Counted from the first letter of the stretch, positions 16,401 to 25,570 are shown. The stretch: DNA of 64,000 nucleotides from Methylophilus sp. 13 (GCF_015354335.1 NZ_JADKYR010000001.1:310001-374000); one strand, 5' to 3'. A program made the numbers and translations. The notes: generated by a model not told the origin, from the sequence alone.

Positions 16401-19400
16401 TCTGCATGTTTTGGCTCAAGCTTCATTACTTTATGATAAAGCACCGCCGCTTTTTCAAACTCACCCTCAGCCTGCAAGGTTTTTGCCGCATTCATCATTT
16501 CATTTGCTGTATTAGACTGTGCATCTGTAGAATGGATTAAAGACCTGCTATCGGTGCGCTCATATTGGAGAACTTGAAATGTTTGCCTATCTGAATTTTG
16601 GTGGCTCAATGCAGGATTTAAAAAGGTTTCATTTAACTCTTGTAATAGCGTCTGAGCCATTGCGGACGACAACGCACTGGCTTGACCAGCCTCTATAGCT
16701 TGATGCGCTGCAGAAAAATCTCCAGATAAAATATACGCATCTATCAAACTGACCCAATATTGCTCTATATCCGGCCTGCTCAAAACAGCCGTTTCAAACC
16801 TTGGCAAGGCAAATGCAGCACCACGTGTATGTGTTTCAATCCAACCAAGCTGAAAATTGGCTTCAGCATCGTTAGGCTCAGCCTCAAGTAATTTAAGGTA
16901 AAGTGCCTTAGCTTGTGTAGTTTCCCCTGCAGCTTCTAATTGCTTGGCGTCAGCAAGCATCTTTTGGCTTACTGTCAGCGGGGAAATTGTATTCACTGTT
17001 TCTGCAACTTCGAGTTCTTCAATGTGCATTTCTGACTCCACATATAAAGTTGGGTTAGACAAGCTGGCATCTACCTGTCTGGATTGAGTTGGTGTGATCT
17101 GCTGATATATGCACCAATGCTGCCACATCAAGCGCAATACTTTGCTAAATGCCTCCGCTTGCAAATCTGGCTTGGCCAGCAAGCTTTCAGAGAAATGTTG
17201 ACGCATGTTTGCGCGACAATTTGCCAAGCCAGCCAGATCGGCACACACGGCCATGGCCTGTTTGACCAAGCTGTCATTGTCTTTTGCAATAAATTGCATC
17301 AACCCCAGATGCTGCATCAATGCCATGGCGCCACGGCTTGCTAAGCGGTCACCAGCAACACATAACGTGGGCACGCCCATCCACAGCGCATGTGCCGTAG
17401 TGGTGACGCCGTTGGAGGGGAAGGTATCCAGGCAAATATCGACCTCGTGGTAATAACCTAAATAGCTTGCCATGTCAGTACGTGCGTAATACCGGATGCG
17501 GTCAGCGGCAATGCCAGCTTCGGCAAACCAGGTTTGCAAATGCTGCGTGCTTTCGCCCTCTCCCACCCCACCAATCACCAGGCGGCTGTCAGGCAAGGCT
17601 TGCATCAACGCGGCCCATTGTTGCACGGTAGCCTGGGTGATTTTAAGAATCCGGTTAAAGCAACCAAACGTGACATAGCCGTTGTTCAGTGCAGGCAAGG
17701 CATTCACCTCTGGCGCTTGCTCATATGGGATAAAGGTAGCATTCACCGGCAGCTGCACCAGCTTTTCAGTAAACTGGTCATCAAACTGGCCGGCTGGCAA
17801 CAGATAAGAGTCTGCCAGGTAATAATCCATGCTGCTCAATCCGGTGGTATTGAGGTAGCCCAGCCAGCTCACCTGAACAGGCGCAGGCTTGCGCGCAAAT
17901 GCCAGCAAGCGGTTGCCTGCCGTATGGCCGGATAAATCAATCAGGATGTCAATGCCGTCAGCCCGGATTTGCTCGGCCAGTGCCTGGTCTGACCAGGATG
18001 AAACTTCATACCATGTTGAAAAATAGCCCTGCATCTGGGTGGTGACATTATCCACCAGCGGTTGATTGGCATAGGCAACCAAGCGCAGAGAGGTTTCTTT
18101 TGCCAGCTCACTAAGTAAAGGCAGCATAAAGTGCGCGACCGAATGGGCCCTGAAATCTGCAGAGACCCAGCCGATATTGAGTGGTCTGTGCACGTCACGT
18201 GTATTCTGATGTGGTAGCCAGGCTGCTTTGAGTGGTGCTTCGTACAAGTCGGCATAGGCTTGATGTGCTTGCATGAGTGCGGCATTGTCTATGTGTTCTG
18301 CGTGGGTCATGCAAAACAGCAAGTTGCTGAAGCAATCGGCATAGTTGGGTTGCAAGGCCAATGCGCATTTAAAGTGCTCGATAGCCGTTTCGACCTGCCC
18401 CAGATCTTTGAGGACTGTCCCCAGATTGTTGTAAGCCGCAGCGTAGTCCGACTTGAGGGCAATCGCTTGTTGAAAGGCTGTTGCCGCTCCAGGCAGATCT
18501 CCCTTGGCCTTGAGGACGATGCCGTAATAGCAATGTTCTTGTGGATCTTGCGCATTCAATGTCAGGGCCTGTTTGGCCGCAGCGCTGGCATCCTTTTTTT
18601 GCAGCATCAAGACATCCGCCAGCATTTTCCAGCCCGCCAGCCACTGCGGATATTGCCCCAAATAGGTGTGCAGGGCCTGTTCCATTTGTCCATATTGTTG
18701 CTGCTCAAACGCTGTTAGCAAGGCTTGTTGCTGGGAGGCATCCGGTTGCATGGCTGCGTCTTGCGACGAAGCTTGTGCATGTTGCACGGATTGGCGAGTG
18801 AACCCAGGCATCTTTAACGCTTCGGCAAGCTGGTGCACCGCCTCCGCATGCTGCGGCAATGCCATGGCTTGCTCAAAGGTGGCAGCCAAAATATCCGCAC
18901 TCGCCGTGGCATGCATGGCCACCAAATAATGTTGCAGATACTCCCATTCAGCCGGCTGTGCAGCATGGGCTTGCGCAAAACAGGCCACGGCCTCTTGCTG
19001 ATGCCCTTGCGCCCAGGCGATGAGTCCCAGATTAAACCAGGCAGGGGCGGATTGCGGGGCAACCGCCAGAATCTCTTGATATAACTGTGTCGCGGTTTGC
19101 AGATCACCCGCTTGCTGATGCTGCAGAGCCAGTGTAAACACTTCTTCAAGCGCCGCGCCAAGTTCTGCCGTCATCGGCGTGCCTACTGCGGCCTCCCCCT
19201 CGCCCCATTTACGCAGATACATCTGATATTTGTCACGCCAGCGCTGCTTGCCAAAATTGCCCATGCTCTGGTGCGTCAGGCTGATCGGCCAAATGCCAAG
19301 CTTAAGCCCAGCCTGGGTCGCTGTACGGCAAAAATCCAGGTCATAAAATTCAAAATCAAATTGCGGGTCATGGCGCACATTGGCTTGCGTCAGCGTGCGT

Positions 19401-22400
19401 TTGTAGGCGGCCATGAAGACACCATCCATCAAGACACAATCGCCTTTTTCAGCACCAAAATAGGTGTTGTGCCCAAACGGGTGTTCGCTGTGCGCAACCT
19501 TGCCACGCAAGAACGCAGACTGCTCCCAGGTAAAGGCAAGGTCGGTAAATAACCATGCCGGTTGCTTGGGCAACATGCGCGCGGTGCCGGCGACGCCAAT
19601 CACATCATAGGCCGCGAGACCATCCATCACAGTTTGCACAAAAGGGTTCTGGTCCAGCCAGATATCGTCATGGGCAAAAATGACCAGCGCATTGTCAGGC
19701 GCGATGGCAACGGCCTCATTAAAAACTTCGGATAGACCGCGTGTATTTTCGTAATACACATACGGAACGATTCTGGCATCTTGCTGCATATGCCGCTTGA
19801 GCGATACACCGAGTGCAGATGAAGCCCAGAAGGCCTCTTCACTGGCCCGGGTGGCACTAATGATCCAGACTGGATCCTCACCGGCATAAGCGTCCTGAAT
19901 GCGTGTTTTAGCCAACAGCGCGTCGGCAATACCCGTCACCCGCTCGCTCCAGACATTCCACAGCAACTGTTCCATATCGCGTGCAAAACGCTCTCCATCC
20001 ATCAATGGGGAGCGCATCACTTGCGCACGTAGGCCTGCCCGCAGGTTGGCAAGGGCAGGTAAATCCGCAGCGAATTGAATTGTTTTTTGTACAAAAGCTG
20101 TCTTATCTTCGGCAACCCACTCTGGCAAGCCAGCGCTGGTCATCATGCTGGCGCCTTGGCGGGAGATCATGGTCTCGCCCGGCATGGTCAGCGTAGGCAC
20201 GCCCATCCACAAGGCTTCGCAAGTCGTTGTCCCGCCGTTAAAGGGGAAACTGTCCAGAATCATGTCTACAGCATGATAGTTTTTGAAATAGGCATCTCGC
20301 GCTGTGGGACGCATCAAGACACATTGTTCAGGCTGGATACCGGCTTGTTGCAGTCTGGTCAGGGCTTCAGCTTGTATCTGATCATCTTGAAAGGCCTTGC
20401 ACTGCCAGTAAAGTTTGGCCGCAGGCAGCGCAAGAAACACTTGTGCCCAAACCGCCAATACCTCGTCGCTGACCTTGCTGTATTTTTGAAAGCAGCCAAA
20501 GGTCACATAGCCATTTTGCAAGGCTGGCAGCGCATTCACCTGCTCTTCGGACTCAGGGGCAGAGAAACACAAACGGGTATGCGGCAGTTTGACAACGCTT
20601 TCGGTAAATTGCCCTTCACTACCCGCAGGCACGCTGACCGGGTCAGCAATCACCGCATCCATGGTAGGCAAGCCTGTGGTATCCCAGTAGCCCAGCCAGG
20701 AGGCCTGCACGGGCGCCGGACGCCAGGCAAATAATGACACGCGGCTATCTGCCGTATAACCAGAGAGGTCAAGCAAAATATGAATACCATCTTCACGGAT
20801 CAGGCTGGCAGCACGGGCATCATTCATGCCTGCTAATGAACGCCATTGCGTGCAGTGCTTTTTCAAGACCTGGCTGTAATTGTCCTCACGCCCATCGGCT
20901 GAGTAAGCATAGATTTCTGTTTTACCGGCATCGATATGTTTTAACCAATGCTCAAGAAAATAGCCTACCGGATGACTGCGCAAATCTGCAGAGACCAGAC
21001 CAATGCGCAAACGCTGGTCTTGCGCGTTGACCAACCAGTTTTTGAAAGGTGCAGCCTTGGCCATAAACTGCTCACCACAGGCACGTGCATACTTTAAATG
21101 CTCTTTCGGGCTCAGCTCATTGGCAAAACTGTTGGTATATAACAGGTTACGGTAAGCTTTATCCAAATGGGGTGCGCGTGCGATGAGCTTGACATAAGTC
21201 TCCACCGCCAGCTTGACATCGCCCTGCTCCAGATAGGCACTGCCCAGATTGATGTAAGAGTCCAGATACTCAGGATCCAGCGCAATCGCCTTTTCCAGAG
21301 CCTGCCGCGCACGCTCCACCTCGCCAACCAAACGCAGCGAAACACTGTAGTTACTCCAAAAAGCGGCGCAGTCCGGCTTAAGTTGCAACGCTTTTTCATA
21401 ATATTCCAGAGATTGTGCATACTCTTGTTTGTAATACAGCAGCAAAGCCATATTGCAATAGGTAAACGGATCTTCGATCCCCAGGCTCATCGCTTGCTTG
21501 CAATAACGTTCTGCTTCAGTGAGCAACTGCTGGTTAATCAGGGTAGAGGTAAAGTTATTCAGCTCTTCGATCTCTGGCGCTTTGACCTGCATGATGGCCT
21601 TGGCGCAGGCCTCATATTCCAACGGTTGTTGTAACTGTTTATACAGTTGAGCCAGGTCATTGAGCAACTGCCAGCTCTCAGGATTGAGCACCCTGGCTTG
21701 CAACCACACTTGCTCGGCTTCCTTAAAACGGTTTTTTTGCCGCAGACAATGCCCGTACTGGTGCAGTGCGTCAAAATAGGTCGGGTTCAGATCAATGGCG
21801 CGCTGAAAATGTACCAGCGCCTCATCCAGGTTACCCAGCACAAACAAGACTTGTGCCATGTTGTAGGCCAGCACGGCATTGTCAGGCTCAATCTCTAGCG
21901 CCTGACGATAATATTGCACAGCCTCAAGTGACTTGCCGGATTCATGCAGCAACGCTGCCAGGTCAAACAATACCAGTGCATCGCGCTTGTTGAGCTGCAA
22001 AGCGGTACGCAACAGTTTCTCGGCTTCTTTCTGCTGCCCGGCTTCTTTGAGCAAGCTGGCCAGATTGGCATAAGCGCGGGTCATGGATGGATTCAAACGG
22101 ATCGCCTGACGATAATGCTTGGTGGCCAGGGTCACATCCCCCAGTTGCGCAGCCACGTTCGCGGCATTCAAGAATACCTCTGCATCCTTTTTAAGCAGCT
22201 TGACGGCTTGTGCAAGGGCCTCGCCGGCGCCTTGCAGGTCACCGCGCTGTTGCAGTAAACCGCCCAAAATTTTCCAGGCAATCCCCTCTCTTGGAAACTC
22301 ACTGGTTAACTGCTGGGCAATGCTAAAGCAGGCTTCAGTGGCCCCTTGCTGCCAAAGCTGTGCCAGCTGCTGCAACAGTTGCTGGCGGCCAGGTGCGCTG

Positions 22401-22450
22401 CCATGTGTTTGGCTATCCTGGGCAAACGGGGTGACAGCAAGCTTGTTCAT
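13475..22450 (-). CDS. Giant multi-domain TPR glycosyltransferase (GT41-GT2-GT41-GT61-GT2)
   Basis: About 2991 residues from the ATG at 22450 (MNKLAVTPF); the frame is open to a GTG at 22528. No signal peptide, so cytoplasmic. Approximate order: TPRs 30-470; GT41/OGT-like domain 479-834 (GLVSADLRSHPVGYF, DGIHILLDLSGYTADSR, VPTLTMPGE); a StrF-like GT2 domain 857-1082 (LVIFAHDDIWLDQNPF); TPRs 1095-1370; second GT41 1422-1775 (GWVSADFRAHSVAHF, DGIDILIDLSGHTAGNR, VPTLCVAGD); two related TPR modules to ~2100; GT61-like domain 2175-2470 (GNGSDNYAHWLTEYLPQ, SASGAALLNMMWAPEG); third TPR module; GT2 domain 2660-2920 (IVTLIPAYKS, LMDDDVIFP). GT41 enzymes O-glycosylate proteins, so this may both start and extend a glycan on flagellin. 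First gene of the operon with QdtF- and QdtA-like genes. Donors and acceptor are not shown by sequence. Confidence 0.88.
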   Translation of the reverse strand: MNKLAVTPFAQDSQTHGSAPGRQQLLQQLAQLWQQGATEACFSIAQQLTSEFPREGIAWKILGGLLQQRGDLQGAGEALAQAVKLLKKDAEVFLNAANVAAQLGDVTLATKHYRQAIRLNPSMTRAYANLASLLKEAGQQKEAEKLLRTALQLNKRDALVLFDLAALLHESGKSLEAVQYYRQALEIEPDNAVLAYNMAQVLFVLGNLDEALVHFQRAIDLNPTYFDALHQYGHCLRQKNRFKEAEQVWLQARVLNPESWQLLNDLAQLYKQLQQPLEYEACAKAIMQVKAPEIEELNNFTSTLINQQLLTEAERYCKQAMSLGIEDPFTYCNMALLLYYKQEYAQSLEYYEKALQLKPDCAAFWSNYSVSLRLVGEVERARQALEKAIALDPEYLDSYINLGSAYLEQGDVKLAVETYVKLIARAPHLDKAYRNLLYTNSFANELSPKEHLKYARACGEQFMAKAAPFKNWLVNAQDQRLRIGLVSADLRSHPVGYFLEHWLKHIDAGKTEIYAYSADGREDNYSQVLKKHCTQWRSLAGMNDARAASLIREDGIHILLDLSGYTADSRVSLFAWRPAPVQASWLGYWDTTGLPTMDAVIADPVSVPAGSEGQFTESVVKLPHTRLCFSAPESEEQVNALPALQNGYVTFGCFQKYSKVSDEVLAVWAQVFLALPAAKLYWQCKAFQDDQIQAEALTRLQQAGIQPEQCVLMRPTARDAYFKNYHAVDMILDSFPFNGGTTTCEALWMGVPTLTMPGETMISRQGASMMTSAGLPEWVAEDKTAFVQKTIQFAADLPALANLRAGLRAQVMRSPLMDGERFARDMEQLLWNVWSERVTGIADALLAKTRIQDAYAGEDPVWIISATRASEEAFWASSALGVSLKRHMQQDARIVPYVYYENTRGLSEVFNEAVAIAPDNALVIFAHDDIWLDQNPFVQTVMDGLAAYDVIGVAGTARMLPKQPAWLFTDLAFTWEQSAFLRGKVAHSEHPFGHNTYFGAEKGDCVLMDGVFMAAYKRTLTQANVRHDPQFDFEFYDLDFCRTATQAGLKLGIWPISLTHQSMGNFGKQRWRDKYQMYLRKWGEGEAAVGTPMTAELGAALEEVFTLALQHQQAGDLQTATQLYQEILAVAPQSAPAWFNLGLIAWAQGHQQEAVACFAQAHAAQPAEWEYLQHYLVAMHATASADILAATFEQAMALPQHAEAVHQLAEALKMPGFTRQSVQHAQASSQDAAMQPDASQQQALLTAFEQQQYGQMEQALHTYLGQYPQWLAGWKMLADVLMLQKKDASAAAKQALTLNAQDPQEHCYYGIVLKAKGDLPGAATAFQQAIALKSDYAAAYNNLGTVLKDLGQVETAIEHFKCALALQPNYADCFSNLLFCMTHAEHIDNAALMQAHQAYADLYEAPLKAAWLPHQNTRDVHRPLNIGWVSADFRAHSVAHFMLPLLSELAKETSLRLVAYANQPLVDNVTTQMQGYFSTWYEVSSWSDQALAEQIRADGIDILIDLSGHTAGNRLLAFARKPAPVQVSWLGYLNTTGLSSMDYYLADSYLLPAGQFDDQFTEKLVQLPVNATFIPYEQAPEVNALPALNNGYVTFGCFNRILKITQATVQQWAALMQALPDSRLVIGGVGEGESTQHLQTWFAEAGIAADRIRYYARTDMASYLGYYHEVDICLDTFPSNGVTTTAHALWMGVPTLCVAGDRLASRGAMALMQHLGLMQFIAKDNDSLVKQAMAVCADLAGLANCRANMRQHFSESLLAKPDLQAEAFSKVLRLMWQHWCIYQQITPTQSRQVDASLSNPTLYVESEMHIEELEVAETVNTISPLTVSQKMLADAKQLEAAGETTQAKALYLKLLEAEPNDAEANFQLGWIETHTRGAAFALPRFETAVLSRPDIEQYWVSLIDAYILSGDFSAAHQAIEAGQASALSSAMAQTLLQELNETFLNPALSHQNSDRQTFQVLQYERTDSRSLIHSTDAQSNTANEMMNAAKTLQAEGEFEKAAVLYHKVMKLEPKHAEANHQLGFIMAHLDCVETALPLFENAVMFAPMQEQYWVSYIDALIMLKDFTTSSQAIEQGVNFGLSLAYAETLQNEMKQAILDTATPQTVGSSATLVLPIATVEQTAAKFDAACLLTEVSIDIPPIPIFGSACPNPYVSQAYTITHPPVYEAEVSDYAFIGGAAFPMIDHSCVLHQYFDLNIWETREQSLGFCQIYPNIQLIVYKNIQIEQPQEDCVIPLMGNGSDNYAHWLTEYLPQIVLLKNAGVDLSKYKVLIDDQSYPAMEEGLNLLGIDSINIHRTTREVLSRYTSARWVSPVANVAFQRPKALQGNTDQFLSEVHHSVFHPEALRAVRTAFSEKVDANLFAHLPEKIFIKRVPGRDFNARVVVNEAALEALLIANGFTVVEPGAWSFLEQVTLFSQAKYIVSASGAALLNMMWAPEGANIVVLMNDTPYANYWYFANIATAFGHKLSYVLGDALKSDRCTDLHHSDFEIDSHALLQALASMGMQDIIDPTQQPTKVAERLMAFVSTEGQANFKQTVRLLKELIKLQPDNAQAHYQLASTLVKLTDRATAALHFEQAAKLSSTQQDYWLSWIDCLIHMHAYTEAEAALEASLAAGVPADSIENFRHKVTMHSKTAVLKTEPSLKIVTLDQHCDERTTALPVKTIVTLIPAYKSTYIEQLLFALRTQTYKDFKVVISDDSPDGSVSQKVNQLRKHPQYHHLNIELVDGPKQGGFVNIYHLVRTYAAQADLFHILMDDDVIFPTFYETHIRAHQKQFSNLSISGRWYANEQGQPCLQAMDFQTSQVFTQDFSARQIAKQLIPSCNNKLGEWSHAVFRASAAEIILQPEMAGISYFGLDDIGSFIKAAITVPAIWIPESLGIFRLSAEQNTGKHNNATIKCAHYSWISLALAGLKNEWLTADEAWGAIHIITNTIRKRYATDPLGMQYLKETNRMTHEYHPEFEAKFLAFWQTQLQSMQLDKILNGALDIKLL

Positions 22451-22801
22451 AACAGAGAGTTCCAAAAATTTTCTCTTATTATTGAAAACTCCTGTGCAAA
22501 GGCATCGCTTAAAAAAAGCGGAAAACACCAGCCAGCTTATGTGTTCAGCGTCATGACAGACCAGATGAAATGCCGGCCAAGCCGCACCAGCTCTGGATTA
22601 AGGAGAAAATATCGTTTTATGTCAGAAGCATACCAACACGCGCAACCATTAAAGAAAAAATCAGGGCTGCCGTAAACATGCCCCGCTCATGAGACATGAC
22701 CGGCAAGAAAACCAGGTGGGATAACAAATATAGCGGAAAGGACAGTCTGGCCAGGAAAGAAGCCTGGCGATGACGACATGTGATCAAGTACAAGGCGATG
22801 T
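22451..22801. other. Intergenic region upstream of the giant glycosyltransferase gene
   Basis: 350 bp between the giant gene and the small regulator. It must hold the promoter of the glycosylation operon, but I see no convincing sigma-70 or sigma-28 boxes. GGAA stands about 10 bases before the ATG at 22450. No repeat or RNA gene seen. Confidence 0.4.
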
Positions 22802-23050
22802 TCAGGCAACATGCACCTGCGCGACTGGCAGATCAGGCTCCCAACGGATCAGGGTAAATAAATCGCACTGCAGGTAAGCACACAGCTTGTTCAAGTGCTC
22901 GGTACTGGCATTATAGGTCCGGTCTTTGAGCATTCTGTGCAAGGTCATGCGGCTAATCCCGCTTGCATCTGCAATTTCGGTGATGGTGATGGTTCTGCCC
23001 CACTCTAATTGTTTTTTTAAAATAACGGTCTTTAACTCTACGTAAATCAC
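22802..23050 (-). CDS. Small XRE-family HTH regulator
   Basis: 82 residues from a GTG at 23050, chosen because AGGAAG lies just before it; longer in-frame starts to 23125 lack a ribosome site. The whole protein is a helix-turn-helix: TITITEIADASGISRMTLHRMLKDR, then LNKLCAYLQCDLFTLI, like the short Cro/C1-type regulators with a C-terminal TLIRWEPD-like tail. Target unknown. It lies between the glycosylation operon and a yihY-type gene on the same strand, with no clear operon partner. Confidence 0.7.
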   Translation of the reverse strand: MIYVELKTVILKKQLEWGRTITITEIADASGISRMTLHRMLKDRTYNASTEHLNKLCAYLQCDLFTLIRWEPDLPVAQVHVA

Positions 23051-23251
23051 ACAACTTCCTGACAACTTTTGATTGTTCGCGTGTTTCAAGCGCGATGCCA
23101 CACTTGGATAAAGTGTAGTCTGCACATGAATGCCTGGGCTTGATCGATATCAATCCTCCTCAACTACGCGACTGCCTGAGGACACAAAACATTATACAAT
23201 TTTATAAAGTGTTTGCGATACGTGAAAAGACGCATGCTAGGCTGACTTGGT

Positions 23252-24106
23252 TCAATCAACGTCAATACGCTTTGCCGTGCCCATCACATGCGAATAGGCA
23301 CGCGTCAATTCGGCGCCCATCAGGAATATCTGCGCGGAGTAATAAACCCAGATCAACAACACCAGAATGGACCCGGCCGCCCCATAGGCACTAGAAAACG
23401 CACTATTACCGATATAAATGCCAATCAGCCACTTGCCGATGGTGAATAAGACTGCCGTGATGACGGCGCCTATCCAGACCTCATCCCATTGAATTTGTGC
23501 ACGTGGCATGGTCTTGTAAATCATGGCGAACATACCAGTCGTCAATGCAAAACTGAACACGGTATTCAGAATCCCCGCAATCAGTATCCAGCCAGAAAAC
23601 ACCGGCGACCACCATTTGCTGATCGCCGCCAACCCGGCGCTAAACACCAGTGAGACCATGAGCAAAAAGCCAATGCCCAGAATCATGCCAAACGATAACA
23701 AACGCACGCGCAACAGGTGCCACAAGCCGCTGCCTTCCCGCACCGGCGCTTTCCAGATACGGTCCAGCGAATCCTGCAACTCACCAAACACAGAAGTCGC
23801 CCCTACCAGCAATAGCACCACCCCAATGGCAGTGGCAGCAATGCCTTCGGACGGTCGGCTCACGCTTTCTAGCAGAGTTTGTATTGCCACCGCGCCACGT
23901 TGCCCCATCAAGCTATTCAACTGGCCAATAATTTCACCGCGCGCAGCCTCCTGCCCAAATACCAGCCCCGCAATTGAAATCACTATCAATAAAAGCGGTG
24001 CAATCGAGAACAACGTGTAGTAAGCCAGGGCGGCACCCATGCTTTGTGCGTAATCATCCCGCCAACCGACAAAGGCCGTTTTCACCAGTAGCCAGACTTG
24101 TTTCAT
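23252..24106 (-). CDS. YihY/UPF0761 family inner-membrane protein
   Basis: 284 residues from the ATG at 24106 (MKQVWLLVKTAFVGW), the usual start for the family; the frame extends 26 codons further. Signature strings are GAALAYYTLFSIAPLLLIVI in the first membrane segment, GATSVFGELQDSLDRIW in the loop, and SAYGAAGSILVLLIWVYYSAQIFLMGAEL at the C-terminus (two adjoining segments). About six transmembrane helices. The family was once annotated as RNase BN, an assignment since dropped; its function is unsettled. No operon partner is evident. The 183 bp upstream (24185-24367) hold nothing I recognise. Confidence 0.85.
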   Translation of the reverse strand: MKQVWLLVKTAFVGWRDDYAQSMGAALAYYTLFSIAPLLLIVISIAGLVFGQEAARGEIIGQLNSLMGQRGAVAIQTLLESVSRPSEGIAATAIGVVLLLVGATSVFGELQDSLDRIWKAPVREGSGLWHLLRVRLLSFGMILGIGFLLMVSLVFSAGLAAISKWWSPVFSGWILIAGILNTVFSFALTTGMFAMIYKTMPRAQIQWDEVWIGAVITAVLFTIGKWLIGIYIGNSAFSSAYGAAGSILVLLIWVYYSAQIFLMGAELTRAYSHVMGTAKRIDVD

Positions 24107-24367
24107 CCAGATTATCCATGCGTAGACTATAAAGACTTGCCGTTTAGCAGCAAGGGGTAGCTTTGCCAACGGTAAACGCAGCAAAAATCAGACTCCAGCA
24201 TACCTAAGGGCACGGCCACGCCCTATCGGTCAAAGGGGTATCTCGCTGTCAGAAATGGCCGACGGACTGAGCGACGGCTGACCGCAACAAGGTTACGCCG
24301 AAGCATGCGGGATTGGTATTCAAAGATTTGTAAGGCATCACCCAACCGTTTGGGATCCGCTTGCAGA

Positions 24368-25147
24368 TTAGGTAGTGGCTAGACCTGCTGAAGGTCTACC
24401 AGTCTCCTGAAAGGTATCATACACAGAAAAATCAAACTCACGCGCACTGACAATCGACTCTTGCCGGATCACCAGCGGCAAATTGTCGCCGACTTTTTTG
24501 TAATCGGTAGTAAACATCACTTGCAACGTATCTTTGTCGCGATACCCGCTCACAAAAGGCAGAAAACTGATTTCCTGATCCGCACCCTCATTCTCGTTGG
24601 GCTCGCCCATGGTGGCCACCCGCCCCACATACACCTTGCGGTCATCCAGCACCAGCATCAGGTTGCGGTCGTTAATCATCGCCGAAAATAGCAACTGGTC
24701 CAAAGGACTGTCAGAAAACAACTCAGACATAATGACAATATCCACTTCTTCATCGCTATCGAGCTGCAAATAATGTTTAAGCCGCCAATACACCCACTTT
24801 GAAATCAATAACGGCATCAACAATGTCGTCAGGGCGATCACACCTAACAGCGCATAGCGCTTTTTATCCCCCTCGGTAAGCCCCAGGCTATCCGGCAGAT
24901 AACGGGCCAGCAAATCGACATAATCGATACCAAGAGTACGCACGCCCTCAAACACCGGGATCGCTGACAGATTGATCAACAAAACATGAAAAATGGCCGC
25001 CGAGATCAGGCAGAGAATACCGAGATAGGCCGCTTGCAGGTAAAGATACTGGCCTTCGTAGCGATGCAGCTTAAAGAAGTACTGGGGATGGTAATGACAA
25101 ACAAGAAACCCTGAAACCAGAATCAGCAGAACAAATAACACCCCCAT
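24368..25147 (-). CDS. Unrecognised membrane protein
   Basis: 259 residues. Two or three hydrophobic segments in the first 125 residues (residues 1-17, about 40-60, about 100-118) are followed by a soluble C-terminal domain of about 135 residues (EVDIVIMSELFSDSPLDQLL ... VLDDRKVYVGRVATMGEPNE ... FLPFVSGYRDKDTLQVMFTT). The RKVYVGRV run looks like a small beta-barrel rather than an enzyme site. I do not recognise the family. It starts two bases after the stop of a 78-residue gene, so the two are probably cotranscribed. Confidence 0.7.
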   Translation of the reverse strand: MGVLFVLLILVSGFLVCHYHPQYFFKLHRYEGQYLYLQAAYLGILCLISAAIFHVLLINLSAIPVFEGVRTLGIDYVDLLARYLPDSLGLTEGDKKRYALLGVIALTTLLMPLLISKWVYWRLKHYLQLDSDEEVDIVIMSELFSDSPLDQLLFSAMINDRNLMLVLDDRKVYVGRVATMGEPNENEGADQEISFLPFVSGYRDKDTLQVMFTTDYKKVGDNLPLVIRQESIVSAREFDFSVYDTFQETGRPSAGLATT

Positions 25148-25149
25148 GG

Positions 25150-25386
25150 CTATTTTTGCAGGGGAAGATTCGCAATCTTTGAAGCATCTGCCTGAAAACT
25201 GGCTGAATTGACAATGCTGGCTGGGTTAATTGTCACCGTGCCACGACCGACCACTTTTAATGTCGGGTATTTTTTCTTGGCATTTTTGACCTGCTCTGCC
25301 AGCAACTTACTATTGGCACTCATCTTTAGGAATAGCATTTCGACCTCCGTTGGGCTAAGAATGTCGCAATCTCGCAGCCTTGTCAA
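25150..25386 (-). CDS. Unrecognised small protein
   Basis: Up to 78 residues; the likelier starts are the methionines in EMLFLKMSANS. The sequence is Lys/Ala/Asn-rich (LLAEQVKNAKKKYPTLKVVG, then VTINPASIVNSASFQADASK) with no cysteine-rich or membrane motif and no clear signal peptide. It is immediately followed, two bases later, by the membrane protein at 24368-25147. Function unknown; coding status is supported mainly by the tight spacing. Confidence 0.5.
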   Translation of the reverse strand: MTRLRDCDILSPTEVEMLFLKMSANSKLLAEQVKNAKKKYPTLKVVGRGTVTINPASIVNSASFQADASKIANLPLQK

Positions 25387-25540
25387 CTATGAGGATGGCT
25401 AAGGCTATTTTTGCAGCAGTCTGAAATATTAAACCTTGAATGGAGTAATAGTAACGTTCAAAAGCGAACAGCTCTCCCCTACTGCCACATTGGATCGAGT
25501 AAAGACCAAAGGATAACCCTACGATCATCTACCAAACGTC

Positions 25541-25570
25541 AAGGGACAAGACCTCTTAGCCTTGCCCCTT
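25541..25570 (-). terminator. Candidate terminator of the methylamine operon
   Basis: Minus strand AAGGGGCAAG / CTTGTCCCTT, a 10-bp stem with one G-T pair and a 10-base loop, 28 bp after the mgsC stop codon. The following T-run is short, so this is only a candidate. Confidence 0.5.

Noticed and set aside
13475-22450. Possibility that the giant frame is a repeat-rich adhesin or polyketide-type enzyme
   Set aside because: No signal peptide, calcium-repeat or carrier-protein motifs; the TPR and glycosyltransferase motifs are continuous and specific.
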